Shown here: piece after piece, positions 56,058 to 64,000 of the stretch
Layout of the letters: every line of letters starts with the position of its first letter
How positions within the stretch are numbered: position 1 is the first letter of the stretch
NCBI RefSeq assembly: GCF_003627755.1
Contig: NZ_CP032697.1
Coordinates: 248,001-312,000 of the forward strand
Direction: 5' to 3'
Source of the DNA: Rhizobium jaguaris
GTDB taxonomy: Bacteria; Pseudomonadota; Alphaproteobacteria; Rhizobiales; Rhizobiaceae
Length of the DNA: 64,000 nucleotides
The notes under the pieces: model-generated
Told to the model about the DNA's origin: nothing
Database searches by the model: none
What the model saw: only the letters and a program-made list of their open reading frames with translations
Position numbers and translations under genes: made by a program

Positions 56058-56254
56058 TCTTTGATGAAGTCTAAATCCGTGGCGTATGTGAACTGCACTT
56101 GTCCTTCTCCGCCCCTTCCGACGGACCCTTAAGCTCGACGGGATCTCGACATCCGGCGGCAATGCGGCACACCCGCAGACGAGGTCACCGAAGTGACGCT
56201 GCTGCGTCAATTTCGCCAAAACATCCCGATTTGAAATCGCGCCTTTCCTGCCCG

Positions 56255-56330
56255 GCGTGAAACCGTTAGCAGAAAACCCGGCCCTGAAATTTCAGCATAC
56301 GGCTTTAACTGAAATTGGAAACTAAAAGCC
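56255..56330. repeat. 76-base structured element, copy 2
   Basis: Begins GCGTGAAACCGTTAGC and ends GGAAACTAAAAGCC. It has the same length as copy 1 at 47537 and matches it at both ends, with GGCTTTAACTGAAATTGG against CGCTTCAATTGAAATCGG. The inner inverted repeat is less perfect than in copy 1. Confidence 0.6.
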
Positions 56331-56644
56331 GCGCGTCCCAAATCGGTCGAAGCAGGATCTGGATAGGCAATCGGCAATCTCCTGTTTTTCAGCGCCTTGG
56401 ATGCACAATGCCGCCGGCAAAAAGGCCCCCAAGAAACCTTTACAACTGATCATTTCCCCTCGTCTTCAGCGATTGGAAGAGCTGCCATGGCTTCTAACAA
56501 GTATAGCATATAGGGGCAGCCTGAAATTGGTCGCTGGCTGCATAGTGGTACGTCGTGTTCGGCTGCGCATCGCCGCCTGGTCGGGTCGCGATCGCATCCT
56601 GCAGGCTGTTGACGCAGCACTGCCTGTAACATCGTAAAGTTAGT

Positions 56645-56880
56645 GGGGAAAGGAAGCTCTGCCCCCTCTCCCCAGCAAGGGCAAAAAAGCTGTTTCCCCA
56701 TCCTTCGGTCTGTCGCCCTGCAGGACGATCGCGCCGCCGGTGCAATCGCCACTCCGGTCGGCCGCTTGTCGCGCCCTCCCTCCGGGTGGGTGATCCCCCT
56801 CACCTTTTTACCCTTGCCCCCCTCTCTCCCGCTGCTCCGCGCGAACTCGGGAAGCAGGAGCGGGTGCTCCCGCTTCGCGA
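56645..56880. repeat. 236-base leader repeat, copy 1
   Basis: GC-rich direct repeat of the block at 60270-60503: both contain GGGGAAAGGAAGCTCTGCCC, CCCATCCTTCGGTCTG, GTCGGCCGCTTGTCGCGCC, GGGTGGGTGATCCCCCTCAC and GAACTCGGGAAGCAGGAGCG. It ends 28 bases before the DUF932 gene. The second copy stands before a small membrane peptide and the ParB-like gene, so it may be a shared promoter/leader. Confidence 0.8.
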
Positions 56881-56907
56881 GACCAAAAGGAACAAGGAGA
56901 GTTCAAG

Positions 56908-57762
56908 ATGACCATCTATACCGATACCGCCCGTTTCGACACCGGCCGGGCCATGACCGAAATCGAAATGCGCAAGTTCGCTCCCTCGATCTTTGCAACG
57001 ACGGCGCATGAAAGCCGGTCAGAGCGCTTCAAGCCAATCCCCACCATAGATGTCCTGCGCGGGCTTATGAATGAGGGTTTTGTGCCAGTCGGAGCTAAGC
57101 AGAGCTCTACTCGCACCCGAGGGAAGGCAGAGTTCACCAAGCATCTTATCCGGCTGCGTCGCATCGATGACGGCAAGATCTACAGGGTCGGCGACACCGT
57201 CTGCGAAATCCTCCTGAAGAATGCCAATGACGGCACCAGCGCCTACGAGCTGCTGGCCGGCCTCTTCCGCATTCGCTGCATGAATTCCCTGGTTACGCAG
57301 ACCGGCACCATCGACGCCATCAAGGTTCGCCACTCCGGCGATGTCGGCGCAAAGGTCATCGAGGGGACATACCGGGTTCTCAACGAGGCGGAGCGCACGC
57401 TTGCAGCTCCGCAAGACTGGTCCATGCAAATGCTCAATCGCGATGAGCAACGGATCATGGCTGAGGCAGCGCATCTTGTGCGCTTTGGCGATAGTGAAGG
57501 CGAAACTACCACGCCCATCAAGCCGCAACAGCTTCTCATACCGCGTCGTCACGACGATCGCGCTAATGATCTTTGGACGGTTTTCAACGTCGTGCAGGAA
57601 AACGTCGTAAGGGGTGGCTTACGAGGCATCGGCCGGGACGATTTCGGCAGGCCGCGCCGCGTCAAGTCGCGCGCGGTCAATGGGATCGATCAGGACATCA
57701 AGCTCAATAAGGCCCTGTGGCTGATCGGCGCAAAAATGGCCGAGCTGAAAGAAGCAAAGTGA
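56908..57762 (+). CDS. DUF932 family plasmid/phage-like protein
   Basis: A 284-residue protein of DUF932, common on rhizobial plasmids and phages, function unknown. Recognisable: FKPIPTIDVLRGLMNEGFVP, AEFTKHLIRLRR, YELLAGLFRIRCMNSLVTQT, IKVRHSGDVGAKVIEGTYRV and LWTVFNVVQENVVRGGL. AAGGAGAG precedes ATG 56908. It sits 28 bases after the GC-rich leader repeat. In such backbones it is found with DUF736, ParB-like and repABC genes, as here; a role in plasmid upkeep or transfer is inferred from that company. Confidence 0.88.
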   Translation: MTIYTDTARFDTGRAMTEIEMRKFAPSIFATTAHESRSERFKPIPTIDVLRGLMNEGFVPVGAKQSSTRTRGKAEFTKHLIRLRRIDDGKIYRVGDTVCEILLKNANDGTSAYELLAGLFRIRCMNSLVTQTGTIDAIKVRHSGDVGAKVIEGTYRVLNEAERTLAAPQDWSMQMLNRDEQRIMAEAAHLVRFGDSEGETTTPIKPQQLLIPRRHDDRANDLWTVFNVVQENVVRGGLRGIGRDDFGRPRRVKSRAVNGIDQDIKLNKALWLIGAKMAELKEAK

Positions 57763-57803
57763 CGGTTGAGGGCATGGGGCGGGCGCAGAAGCACCGCCCC
57801 CAA

Positions 57804-57832
57804 AAGGGCAAGCCGCCAGGGCGGTTGCCCTT
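57804..57832 (+). terminator. hairpin after DUF932
   Basis: AAGGGCAA (57804-57811) pairs with TTGCCCTT (57825-57832), with a further CCGCC/GGCGG inner stem. It stands 42 bases after the DUF932 stop. No T-run. Confidence 0.6.
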
Positions 57833-58000
57833 GCCGCTGCGAATCACCGATAAGGGATGAAAGAGTTTCGAGGGCAAAAGCAGCCGCGCCGTGCCAGCCG
57901 GCGCTATCGGAAAGGATCGGCCATTCCGACCGTGGCAACGGCCTTGCCCTTGAACTGGAGATAACGCAAATGTGGCTTCTGCCATTTAGCGTGTGAAGAA

Positions 58001-58034
58001 GACCCGGACGAGCTGGCTACTCACGATCCGGGTC
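58001..58034 (+). terminator. possible terminator
   Basis: GACCCGGA (58001-58008) pairs with TCCGGGTC (58027-58034); TCATTTATC follows. Loop of 18 bases. It stands just after the 8-codon frame at 57970-57996. Confidence 0.5.
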
Positions 58035-58306
58035 TCATTTATCACATAAGGAAGGGTCAGGCGGGCGAAAGCTCGTCTCACACTCCGGTATATATGCCGT
58101 TGTTTTCACGTTTTCCAAGTACACCTCCTGCCAGCCGCGCTGCCTCCCATGCCGCTATCGAAGCGGCCCGTGACAGGTGCAAGGGGAGCCCGTGCCCCTC
58201 CCCTCTCGCTCCCCTTCCCGCCCAGGAGCAGAATGCCCGTTGGGCATAAGCCTCGTTCTTCCCGCAGCAACCCCGGGCCGAAGGCCAGGGCGCTTAGTTC
58301 CTGGGA

Positions 58307-58610
58307 TTATTCCCGGGTCAGGCGTGACCTGGATCCGGTTGCCTTTCCGAACAGCGACCGAAATTGGCATTGAGCCTGCCGCAACCGATGTTGTCATAGG
58401 GAAGGCGCAGGCGCCGAACTTACCTCATGCTTCTTCCAAATGCCGTCGATCTCGACGCGCTTGGCGCAGGCAGTCAATCGGCAAATGGATCAGTGAGGCG
58501 GCGTTGGTGATTGTCGGCCCGTTTCCCGACGCTGCTGCAGGGCCGGCGATCGAGGCGATATTCCCAGTCAGGGTGCCATCATCGAATGCGGAGGAGACGA
58601 AATCGCCCAT
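58307..58610 (-). pseudogene. degraded, inverted copy of DUF736
   Basis: Read leftward from MGDFVSSAFDDGTLTGNIAS, it matches the intact DUF736 gene at 58864 (NNNGTLTGNIAS), then loses frame repeatedly; a RVEIDGIWKK-like stretch and a GGGAATAA end can be aligned at nucleotide level. Even the downstream CCCGGCC hairpin of the intact gene is kept (about 58255-58300). So this is an inverted duplicate in decay, 250 bases from the working copy. Confidence 0.7.
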
Positions 58611-58863
58611 TATCCGGTCTCCGTGTTCCCGTTGCCTTGATGGATGGATCACTACGGCCGGCCGGACAGCCAGCAACCGCCTCCGTTGACGATTTTCCCC
58701 TGCCGCCCGCGCAAGCTTCGCTTGTCGCTTTGCGCCATTCCTCGCGATACAAAATCGTCGTCTCCGGCGGCGCTCTGTTCCACTCCGCCCCTAAGGGTGC
58801 AGCCCGCCCTCTCTCCGGCCGTTTTTCGTGCCCATCGGCAACGCAAACAAAGGAGACCCTGCA

Positions 58864-59184
58864 ATGACCGATCTCGTCAACTTCATCCGCTTCAACAACA
58901 ACGGCACCCTGACCGGGAATATCGCCTCGGTCGCCTACGACCTCGATATTTCAGGCGAACAGTTCGAAAGCACCAACGCCAGGGCACCTGCCTACCGCCT
59001 TTTCGCCAAAAGCCCTCGGGGCAAGCGCGTAGAGATCGGTGGGATCTGGAAGAAGCAGAACCAGAGCGGTGGCGATTATTTTACCCTCTCCGTCAACACC
59101 GGTTACGGCAGGCTCAATGCCAATCTCGGACGCTATCCCGGCCAGGACGACGAAGACCTCATGGCCGTCATTCCCTGGGAATAA
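58864..59184 (+). CDS. DUF736 family protein
   Basis: A 106-residue protein of DUF736, a small beta-rich family of alphaproteobacterial plasmids, function unknown. Seen: NNGTLTGNIASVAYDLDISG, APAYRLFAKSPRGKRVEIGG, IWKKQNQSGGDYFTLSVNTG and LNANLGRYPGQDDEDLMAVI. AAAGGAGA lies before the ATG. A strong hairpin follows the stop. It sits between DUF932 and ParB-like genes, its normal company. Confidence 0.92.
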   Translation: MTDLVNFIRFNNNGTLTGNIASVAYDLDISGEQFESTNARAPAYRLFAKSPRGKRVEIGGIWKKQNQSGGDYFTLSVNTGYGRLNANLGRYPGQDDEDLMAVIPWE

Positions 59185-59200
59185 ACCCAGGGACGAGGCG

Positions 59201-59219
59201 CCCCGGCCATCGGCCGGGG
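59201..59219 (+). terminator. hairpin after DUF736
   Basis: CCCCGGCC (59201-59208) and GGCCGGGG (59212-59219) with loop ATC; TTGCTGCC follows. Strong stem with a weak T-run. It also ends the convergent small gene only partly. Confidence 0.7.
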
Positions 59220-59230
59220 TTGCTGCCTGC

Positions 59231-59458
59231 TCAACTCCGCTTTGATCCCTGAGCCAGCGCCTTGTTTGCCTTATCAAGGCAAATGGCGGCGCCGGCCAGC
59301 AATATCGCGCAGATCGAAGAAAAAATGGTGTTGTGCCAGACACTCGCCAATCCAACGTCTATGCGCAGAAATTGCAGGTTCGCGCCGATAAAAAAGAAGA
59401 GCGCGGCGAAGCCCAAAATCAGAATAAGACCATTCAGTATAAGGCCAACCGCTTTCAC
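59231..59458 (-). CDS. small two-span membrane protein
   Basis: A 75-residue protein with two hydrophobic spans: LILNGLILILGFAALFFFIG (about 5-24) and IFSSICAILLAGAAICL (about 45-61), and a basic C-terminus (DKANKALAQGSKRS). No family recognised. It lies between the DUF736 hairpin and the leftward HTH regulator. Confidence 0.6.
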   Translation of the reverse strand: MKAVGLILNGLILILGFAALFFFIGANLQFLRIDVGLASVWHNTIFSSICAILLAGAAICLDKANKALAQGSKRS

Positions 59459-59555
59459 GTTGCTTGCTCACTATCTGGAAAAAGGGGCGTCGGGCAAAAC
59501 GACTTCAGAAATATGGTAGCCGCTTCCAATCGGTTTTCCAAGTCGCGGACCGGTG

Positions 59556-59999
59556 TCATTCCTGAGTAAGTGCGCCGACAAGGGAAACAACGCGCTTCCG
59601 GACGCGAGGCGAAAGCAGCAGCATTCTCGCTATCAAATCGCGTCCTTCCGTCGTCGAGATGTAAGCAATGTGGTCGTCGACCCCACGGGCGGCTTCGTTG
59701 GAAGGGCCGGTAACAGCTTCTGGAATTCCTTCGAAAAAGCGCGCTGCAGGCACGGAAAAGAACTTCGCCATCTGATACAACATCGAGGCGCTGACACGGT
59801 TCCTGCCGATCTCATACTTTTGTATTTGTTGATAGCTCAGCCCGATTCCTTTGCCGAGATCGCTCTGGGATAGCCGCATCTGAATTCTCAGAATTCGAAT
59901 TTGCTGTCCAACATGGAGGTCGACCGATTGGATTGTTGGTTCTAGGCGCCGTTTCTGTCGGCGTTCGGATTTGATTGGTGGCGTCACCTTGCCATTCAT
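59556..59999 (-). CDS. helix-turn-helix XRE-family regulator
   Basis: A 147-residue protein. The Cro/CI-type HTH is at about residues 30-85: VGQQIRILRIQMRLSQSDLG, KGIGLSYQQIQKYEIGRNRV, then LYQMAKFFSVPAARFFEGIP. This is the alphaproteobacterial group in which the C-terminus has LLSPRVRKRVVSLV. ATG 59999 (MNGKVTPP) is preferred; the frame reaches 60059 without a ribosome site. It is likely a local regulator of the plasmid backbone or of a lysogenic function; targets are unknown. Confidence 0.85.
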   Translation of the reverse strand: MNGKVTPPIKSERRQKRRLEPTIQSVDLHVGQQIRILRIQMRLSQSDLGKGIGLSYQQIQKYEIGRNRVSASMLYQMAKFFSVPAARFFEGIPEAVTGPSNEAARGVDDHIAYISTTEGRDLIARMLLLSPRVRKRVVSLVGALTQE

Positions 60000-60269
60000 A
60001 CCCAACTCCAAAGTTGAAGAAGGGGTTTGATAGACAAGGCTGCACAGCCCGACTGTCAAAATCTTGTTCTAAAGTCCGTTTGCCTGCCGCAATTCCCAGT
60101 TTCGGATGATCGGCAGCATCATTGGCACGTCGCGTGAACGACCGCGATCTATGCTGTGCACGGAGCCAGGCTGAAGCCTGTCTCCGCCGATCCCGATAAC
60201 GATCGCTCGTGCAAGCTGCGTTGGCCGCGCCAAGACGTCGGCGCCACCGGCGACATCGTCTCCTTCAGT

Positions 60270-60503
60270 CGGGGAAAGGAAGCTCTGCCCCTCTCCCCAG
60301 CAAGCGCAAAAAGCCGTCTCCCCATCCTTCGGTCTGACGCCCTGCAGGACGATTGCGCCTCCGCCGCCATCGCTGCTCCGGTCGGCCGCTTGTCGCGCCC
60401 GCCCTCCGGGTGGGTGATCCCCCTCACCTTTTTAACCTTGCCCCCTCTCTCCCGCTGCTCCGCGCGAACTCGGGAAGCAGGAGCGGGTGCTCCTGCTTCG
60501 CAG
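60270..60503. repeat. 236-base leader repeat, copy 2
   Basis: Direct repeat of the block at 56645-56880, with small differences. It ends 36 bases before the 27-residue peptide gene and about 150 before the ParB-like gene. The shared content points to a common leader or promoter of the backbone genes. Confidence 0.8.
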
Positions 60504-60539
60504 GAATAAGACCGCTCCGCGGAAAAAAGGAAACCGAGC

Positions 60540-60623
60540 ATGACCATGAAGATGATTCTTGAAGCCATCAGCCTGACCGCGTTCTTCGCCGCCGTCTGCC
60601 TTTGGGCCGCCGCCTTCGCCTGA
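60540..60623 (+). CDS. 27-residue hydrophobic peptide
   Basis: A short frame MTMKMILEAISLTAFFAAVC, then LWAAAFA, behind an AAAAAAGGAAACCGAG ribosome-site stretch. It is almost wholly a single membrane span. It stands 33 bases before the ParB-like gene and just after the leader repeat, so it is probably cotranscribed. No function is known to me. Confidence 0.55.
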   Translation: MTMKMILEAISLTAFFAAVCLWAAAFA

Positions 60624-60656
60624 TCAACCCTTCAATCGCCAAAAAGGAATAGACCA

Positions 60657-62616
60657 ATGACCGACATCATCACCATCGCTCTAAACAAGCTCGACGCCGA
60701 TCCCTTGAACGTCCGCAAGACCTACAGCGAGGACGGAATCGAGGAGCTGGCCGCGAATATCCGCCATGACGGCTATCGCCTTCTGCAGAACCTTGTCGTC
60801 CGCAAGAGCGACAAGAAGGGCCGCTTCCTCGTGATTGCCGGCGAACGCCGTCGTCTGGCGCTTATGCTGCTCGCGGAAGCCGGAGAGATCGCCAAGGATT
60901 TTCCGGTGGAGTGCAAGGAGCGCGAAGCCGACGACGCCACCGAAATCAGCCTTGCCGAAAACATCATGCGTGAGGAAATGCATCCGGTGGACCAGTATCA
61001 CGCCTTCCGTGTCATGGCAGACAAGGGTACGCCGTTCGCTGACATTGCCGTCCGCTTCGGCACCACCGAAACCATCGTGCGCCGTCGTCTGGCACTGGCC
61101 CGCGTGTCGCCGGTTCTGCTGAACCTCTACAGGGAAGAGGGAATGAGCTTCGATCAGCTCTCGGCTTTCACATTGACGGACGATCATGCGAGACAGGAGG
61201 AAGTTTGGAGCAGCCTGCCGTCGTGGAATCGTTCGGCCTACGACATTCGCAGGGCATTGCAGTCCGGAGCCGTCAAAGCGACCGACAAACGCATTGTGTT
61301 TCTTGGTGGCTTGGAAGTCTATGAAGCAGCGGGCGGCGGTATCCGTCGCGACCTGTTCGACACCAACAATAGCGGCTTTGCCACCGATGTGGCTCTCGTT
61401 GAACGTCTGGTTGCCGACAAACTGACTGCCGAGGCTGAGAAGGTCAGCGCCGAAGGCTGGGCTTGGGTTGAATGCCATGCTGAAATGCCGCACGAGGGCA
61501 ATCGCATGCGGCGCGTCTATTCCGAGCTGGTGGCGCTTGCCGACGATCAACAGGCGGAACTTGATCGGCTAGATGGAGAATACACCGAGCTTGCGGAATT
61601 GATCGAAGCGGGCGTTGCCGGCGAACAGGCCGAAGCCCGCCTGAAGGTCCTCGAGGATCGGATAGAGGTGTTGCAGAATCCCGGAAAAATCTATCAGCCG
61701 ACCGATATCGAGAAGGCTGGTGCGTATGTCTGCATCGATCACTATGGCAGGCTGCGCATTGAGCGCGGCCTCATCAAGCCGGAGGCCAGCGTCAATGAAA
61801 CCACCAGCAGTGCGGCGGGTGAGGGGGACGGCGGCAGCACAGTCAGCGGCGGGGCAAAGCCTGCGAAGCCCTTTGCGCTTTCCGCAGCACTGATGCAGGA
61901 GCTGACGGCTCAGAAGACGGCGGCGATCAGAGCTGAACTCGCACATAATCCCGACATTGCGCTTGCCGCCGTTGTTCATGCGTTGCTGCTCAGCATCGAG
62001 AATGCGTACGGCAGTGATGAGACCTGCCTTGAGCTGCGCTTGACGAGCGAGCGGTTGGAAAACAGCATCAAGGAACCGGCAGGAATGCAAGGGCGTGCAG
62101 GTGCTGGACGACCTTGCGGAAAATCATTCGTCGCACTTCCCCGGCAATCCCGCCGATCTTTGGGATTGGTGCCTGGAGCGGACGCGCGACGAGCTGCTGT
62201 CGCTTCTGGCCTTTGCCGCTGCAAACTCTGTCAATGCGCTGCAACTGCCGCACTATGCCAGAACCAACCAGCGCCGCCATGCCGATAAGCTGGCCGAGGC
62301 ACTCAAGATCGACATGACCGATTGGTTCACGCCGACGGCGGGGAATTATTTCGGGAGGATCAGCAAGGCGGGTATTGAGTTGGCGCTCGCCGAAGCGAAG
62401 GGCAGGGACGTCGCGTCCGGTGTGGCGGGGATGAAGAAGGCTGAGGCCGCAGCCTATGCGGAGCGGGTGATTGCCGAAACCGGCTGGCATCCGTCGGCGA
62501 TACGCATCACAGCCCTCGAGACTCTCGATGGCGATAGCAAGCCGTTCGATCAGGATGATGAAGACGGCGATACAGACGGCGGTCCGCAAGATGAACTTGT
62601 GGAGGCCGCTGAATAA
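60657..62616 (+). pseudogene. large ParB/RepB-like nuclease-domain protein with one frameshift
   Basis: The joined frames give about 652 residues. The ParB N-domain is clear: LDADPLNVRKTYSEDGIEELAANIRHDG, FLVIAGERRRLAL and EISLAENIMREEMHPVDQY, followed by a KorB-like HTH (FGTTETIVRRRLALARVSP). The C-terminal part, in another frame from about 62094, is VQVLDDLAENHSSHFPGNPA and DWFTPTAGNYFGRISKAGIE. The shift is at GGG 62091-62093; with GG the frames join as MQGVQVLDDL. Such large ParB-like proteins are common on rhizobial plasmids beside DUF932; they are not the RepB of repABC. AAAGGAA lies before ATG 60657. Confidence 0.82.
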
Positions 62617-62624
62617 TCATTGAT

Positions 62625-62653
62625 GCCGGTCGCGGCACGCCCCCGCGACCGGC
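62625..62653 (+). terminator. hairpin after the ParB-like gene
   Basis: GCCGGTCGCGG (62625-62635) and CCGCGACCGGC (62643-62653) form a perfect 11-bp stem with loop CACGCCC. No T-run follows. Confidence 0.7.
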
Positions 62654-63054
62654 TCGGCAGACATGCGGCTGGGCTGTAAATCCGATGCCTGTCTGGCGAA
62701 AATGTTAGCAGCCGAGATGCCGGAAGACCGGCGCCAGGGTGTGCCTTGGCGGATCGACCGCTCAGGCCACAGCGAGGGAACCCCGCAAGCCGCGTCCTCT
62801 CTCACACTTTCTCTCCAGCCGAAACGATGAGTGTCAGAGGCACAAGGATTCCCATCGCGTTCGGCAAACCCTTCGGCGCCATAAGCGCCTTTGTTTGACT
62901 TTCGAAGGCGGAAGTGAGTCGCAGACATCCGCTGTCATTCGGTTGCAGAATTGGCTTTGACGACGGCCTTAGGGCAGCTTTCTCTATTGGAATTGTCACC
63001 TGACAATTCTGGTAACGCATTGATATCGCGAATTAAATTTCGCAGACCACAACT

Positions 63055-63070
63055 GTTAATTTCAGTTAAC
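63055..63070. promoter_or_regulatory. parS-like site upstream of repA
   Basis: GTTAATTTCAGTTAAC has the GTTnnnn..nnnnAAC frame of repABC partition sites (centre TC instead of GC). It overlaps AACTG/CAGTT arms at 63051-63067 and stands 76 bases before repA. A RepB binding site is likely. Confidence 0.55.
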
Positions 63071-63145
63071 CAAAAAATGCTTGACGCTAACGCGCGATTG
63101 AAGATTATTTGCGGAAACTTCGATGAATTTCTGGATTTTACGTGA

Positions 63146-64000
63146 ATGGCGACAAAACCTGCGATTGTTGATAACCGACAGAAGAGCGCACGGGTCTCGA
63201 TTGACGAAACCATAGCGCACGACTCGGCCGCCCTTAGTGGCCAGTTGCAGATCTTATTCGAGAAGCTCTTTTCGCCAAACGCCAAGAAAACTCTGCGGCG
63301 TTTCAGTAGCACAGAAGCTGCAAAGCTTCTCGGCGTCACTGACAGCTATGTCCGCCACATCGCCGCGCAGGAAGAGGCCGTCACATCCGAAAAGACTGCG
63401 GGTGGACGAAGGACGTTCTCCTTGGAAGAAGTGAACACGATCCGGCAATTTCTCGGACGAACAAAACCATCGTATTTGCCTGGCCGCCGCAAAGGTGACC
63501 ACCTTCAGGTGATTGCGGCGACCAACTTCAAAGGCGGCTCGGGCAAAACGACGACAGCTACCCACATGGCTCAGTACCTTGCCTTGCGCGGTTATCGTGT
63601 GCTTGCGGTCGACCTCGATCCTCAAGCCTCTATGTCAGCCATGCTCGGCTTCCAACCTGAGTTCGATGTGCACGAAAATGAGACACTCTACGGCGCTATC
63701 CGATACGACGCCGAACGGCGTCCAGTAGGGGAGGTGGTCCGGAAAACCTATTTCGCTGGGTTGGATTTGATTCCAGGTAACCTAGAACTTCACGAGTTTG
63801 AACATGACACGCCGCGGGCGCTTGCGTCGCGGGAATCTGCGGACACCGATATGTTTTTTATGCGTGTCGGTCACGCGCTCACAGATCTACAGGATCGGTA
63901 TGATGTCGTAGTGATCGACTGCCCGCCCACTCTTGGCTTCTTGACGCTATCGGCCCTTTGCGCAGCTACATCTGTGCTGGTTACCGTTCATCCCCAGATG
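63146..64000 (+). CDS. repA: plasmid partitioning protein RepA (repABC), 3' end outside window
   Basis: The first 285 codons of the ParA-type ATPase of repABC replicons. An N-terminal HTH (FSSTEAAKLLGVTDSYVRHI, about 54-73) is followed by the deviant Walker A NFKGGSGKTTTATHMAQYLA near residue 128. Then come VLAVDLDPQASMSAMLGF and DVVVIDCPPTLGFLTLSALC (Walker B region). RepA with RepB segregates the plasmid at parS and represses repABC. ATG 63146 gives MATKPAIVDNRQ; the sequence runs off the window with no frameshift. repB and repC should lie just beyond. Confidence 0.95.
   Translation, partial: MATKPAIVDNRQKSARVSIDETIAHDSAALSGQLQILFEKLFSPNAKKTLRRFSSTEAAKLLGVTDSYVRHIAAQEEAVTSEKTAGGRRTFSLEEVNTIRQFLGRTKPSYLPGRRKGDHLQVIAATNFKGGSGKTTTATHMAQYLALRGYRVLAVDLDPQASMSAMLGFQPEFDVHENETLYGAIRYDAERRPVGEVVRKTYFAGLDLIPGNLELHEFEHDTPRALASRESADTDMFFMRVGHALTDLQDRYDVVVIDCPPTLGFLTLSALCAATSVLVTVHPQM

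Larger units (their letters stand above)
56058..56907. other. non-coding stretch with two repeated elements
   Basis: No supported gene in 850 bases. It holds the second 76-base element (56255-56330) and the first copy of the GC-rich 236-base leader (56645-56880) that precedes the DUF932 gene. Short frames such as 56401-56637 look non-protein. Confidence 0.5.
57763..58306. other. non-coding region with hairpins
   Basis: Holds two terminator-like hairpins (listed) and a tiny frame MWLLPFSV (57970-57996) behind CTGGAGA, which could be a leader peptide but is too short to claim. No larger gene is supported. The right end merges into the hairpin of the inverted DUF736 relic. Confidence 0.45.
62617..63145. 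other. non-coding region upstream of repA
   Basis: A 529-base region between the ParB-like gene and repA. It holds a strong hairpin (62625-62653), GC-rich leader-like sequence to about 62.85 kb, then an AT-rich stretch with a parS-like palindrome just before repA. No gene is supported. Confidence 0.5.

Noticed and set aside
58177..58689. A 170-codon rightward frame
   Set aside because: It is the reverse strand of the decayed DUF736 copy.
1..64000. CRISPR arrays, tRNA or rRNA genes
   Set aside because: No regularly spaced repeats, and no cloverleaf or rRNA-like sequence was noticed on reading; not computed.

Overview
The window looks like part of a rhizobial (Rhizobiales: Rhizobium, Sinorhizobium or Agrobacterium-like) secondary replicon. 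It is GC-rich, carries long runs of amino-acid and organic-acid catabolic genes with GntR/TetR regulators and an AapJQMP-type ABC transporter, and ends inside repA of a repABC locus, with DUF932, DUF736 and ParB-like plasmid backbone genes just before it. No rRNA, tRNA or CRISPR array was seen.

Layout. 1-1.65 kb: 3' part of etfB and complete etfA. 1.7-7.4 kb: two SDR dehydrogenases opposite a YdiJ-type FAD/Fe-S oxidase and a GntR regulator. 7.4-11 kb: a second GntR, a shikimate-dehydrogenase-like gene, a 4-OT tautomerase and a DadA-like oxidase. 11-16.7 kb: hydantoinase/oxoprolinase A and B with a TIM-barrel isomerase and a divergent TetR. 16.7-22.2 kb: an aapJQMP-like transporter operon ending in a 52-residue unknown and a proline-racemase-family enzyme. 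22.7-32.8 kb: GntR, glycerate 2-kinase, an enolase homologue, an ornithine-cyclodeaminase-like gene, glutamate dehydrogenase, a DapA-like gene, an SDR, a hydroxyproline-epimerase-like gene and a GntR. Most genes of this last block carry single-base frameshifts, nearly all in homopolymers.

33-45 kb is a patchwork of mobile DNA: two small membrane proteins, a frameshifted non-intron reverse transcriptase, a PLD-like gene plus an unknown gene cut off by a Tn3-family transposase remnant, an IS110-family element, NUDIX and serine-recombinase remnants, and a group II intron. 44.8-57 kb holds a CYTH/CHAD protein, a serine recombinase, a Mu/TniA-like transposase remnant, an RTX-repeat protein, a cold-shock protein, a tyrosine-recombinase remnant, a ParE/ParD-type toxin-antitoxin pair and a diguanylate cyclase with an in-frame TAG. 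56-64 kb is plasmid backbone.

How the genes fit together: the first half reads as a catabolic island for amino acids (including hydroxyproline-like substrates), hydantoin/oxoproline-like lactams and glyceric acid. A family of TGTCGACA palindromes lies in several of the intergenic regions and suggests a shared type of FCD-GntR control. The most unusual items are the operator family with a perfect 22-bp palindrome, the glycerate 2-kinase plus divergent enolase module, the decayed reverse-transcriptase cassette, the PLD operon cut by Tn3, and two repeated non-coding elements in the backbone.
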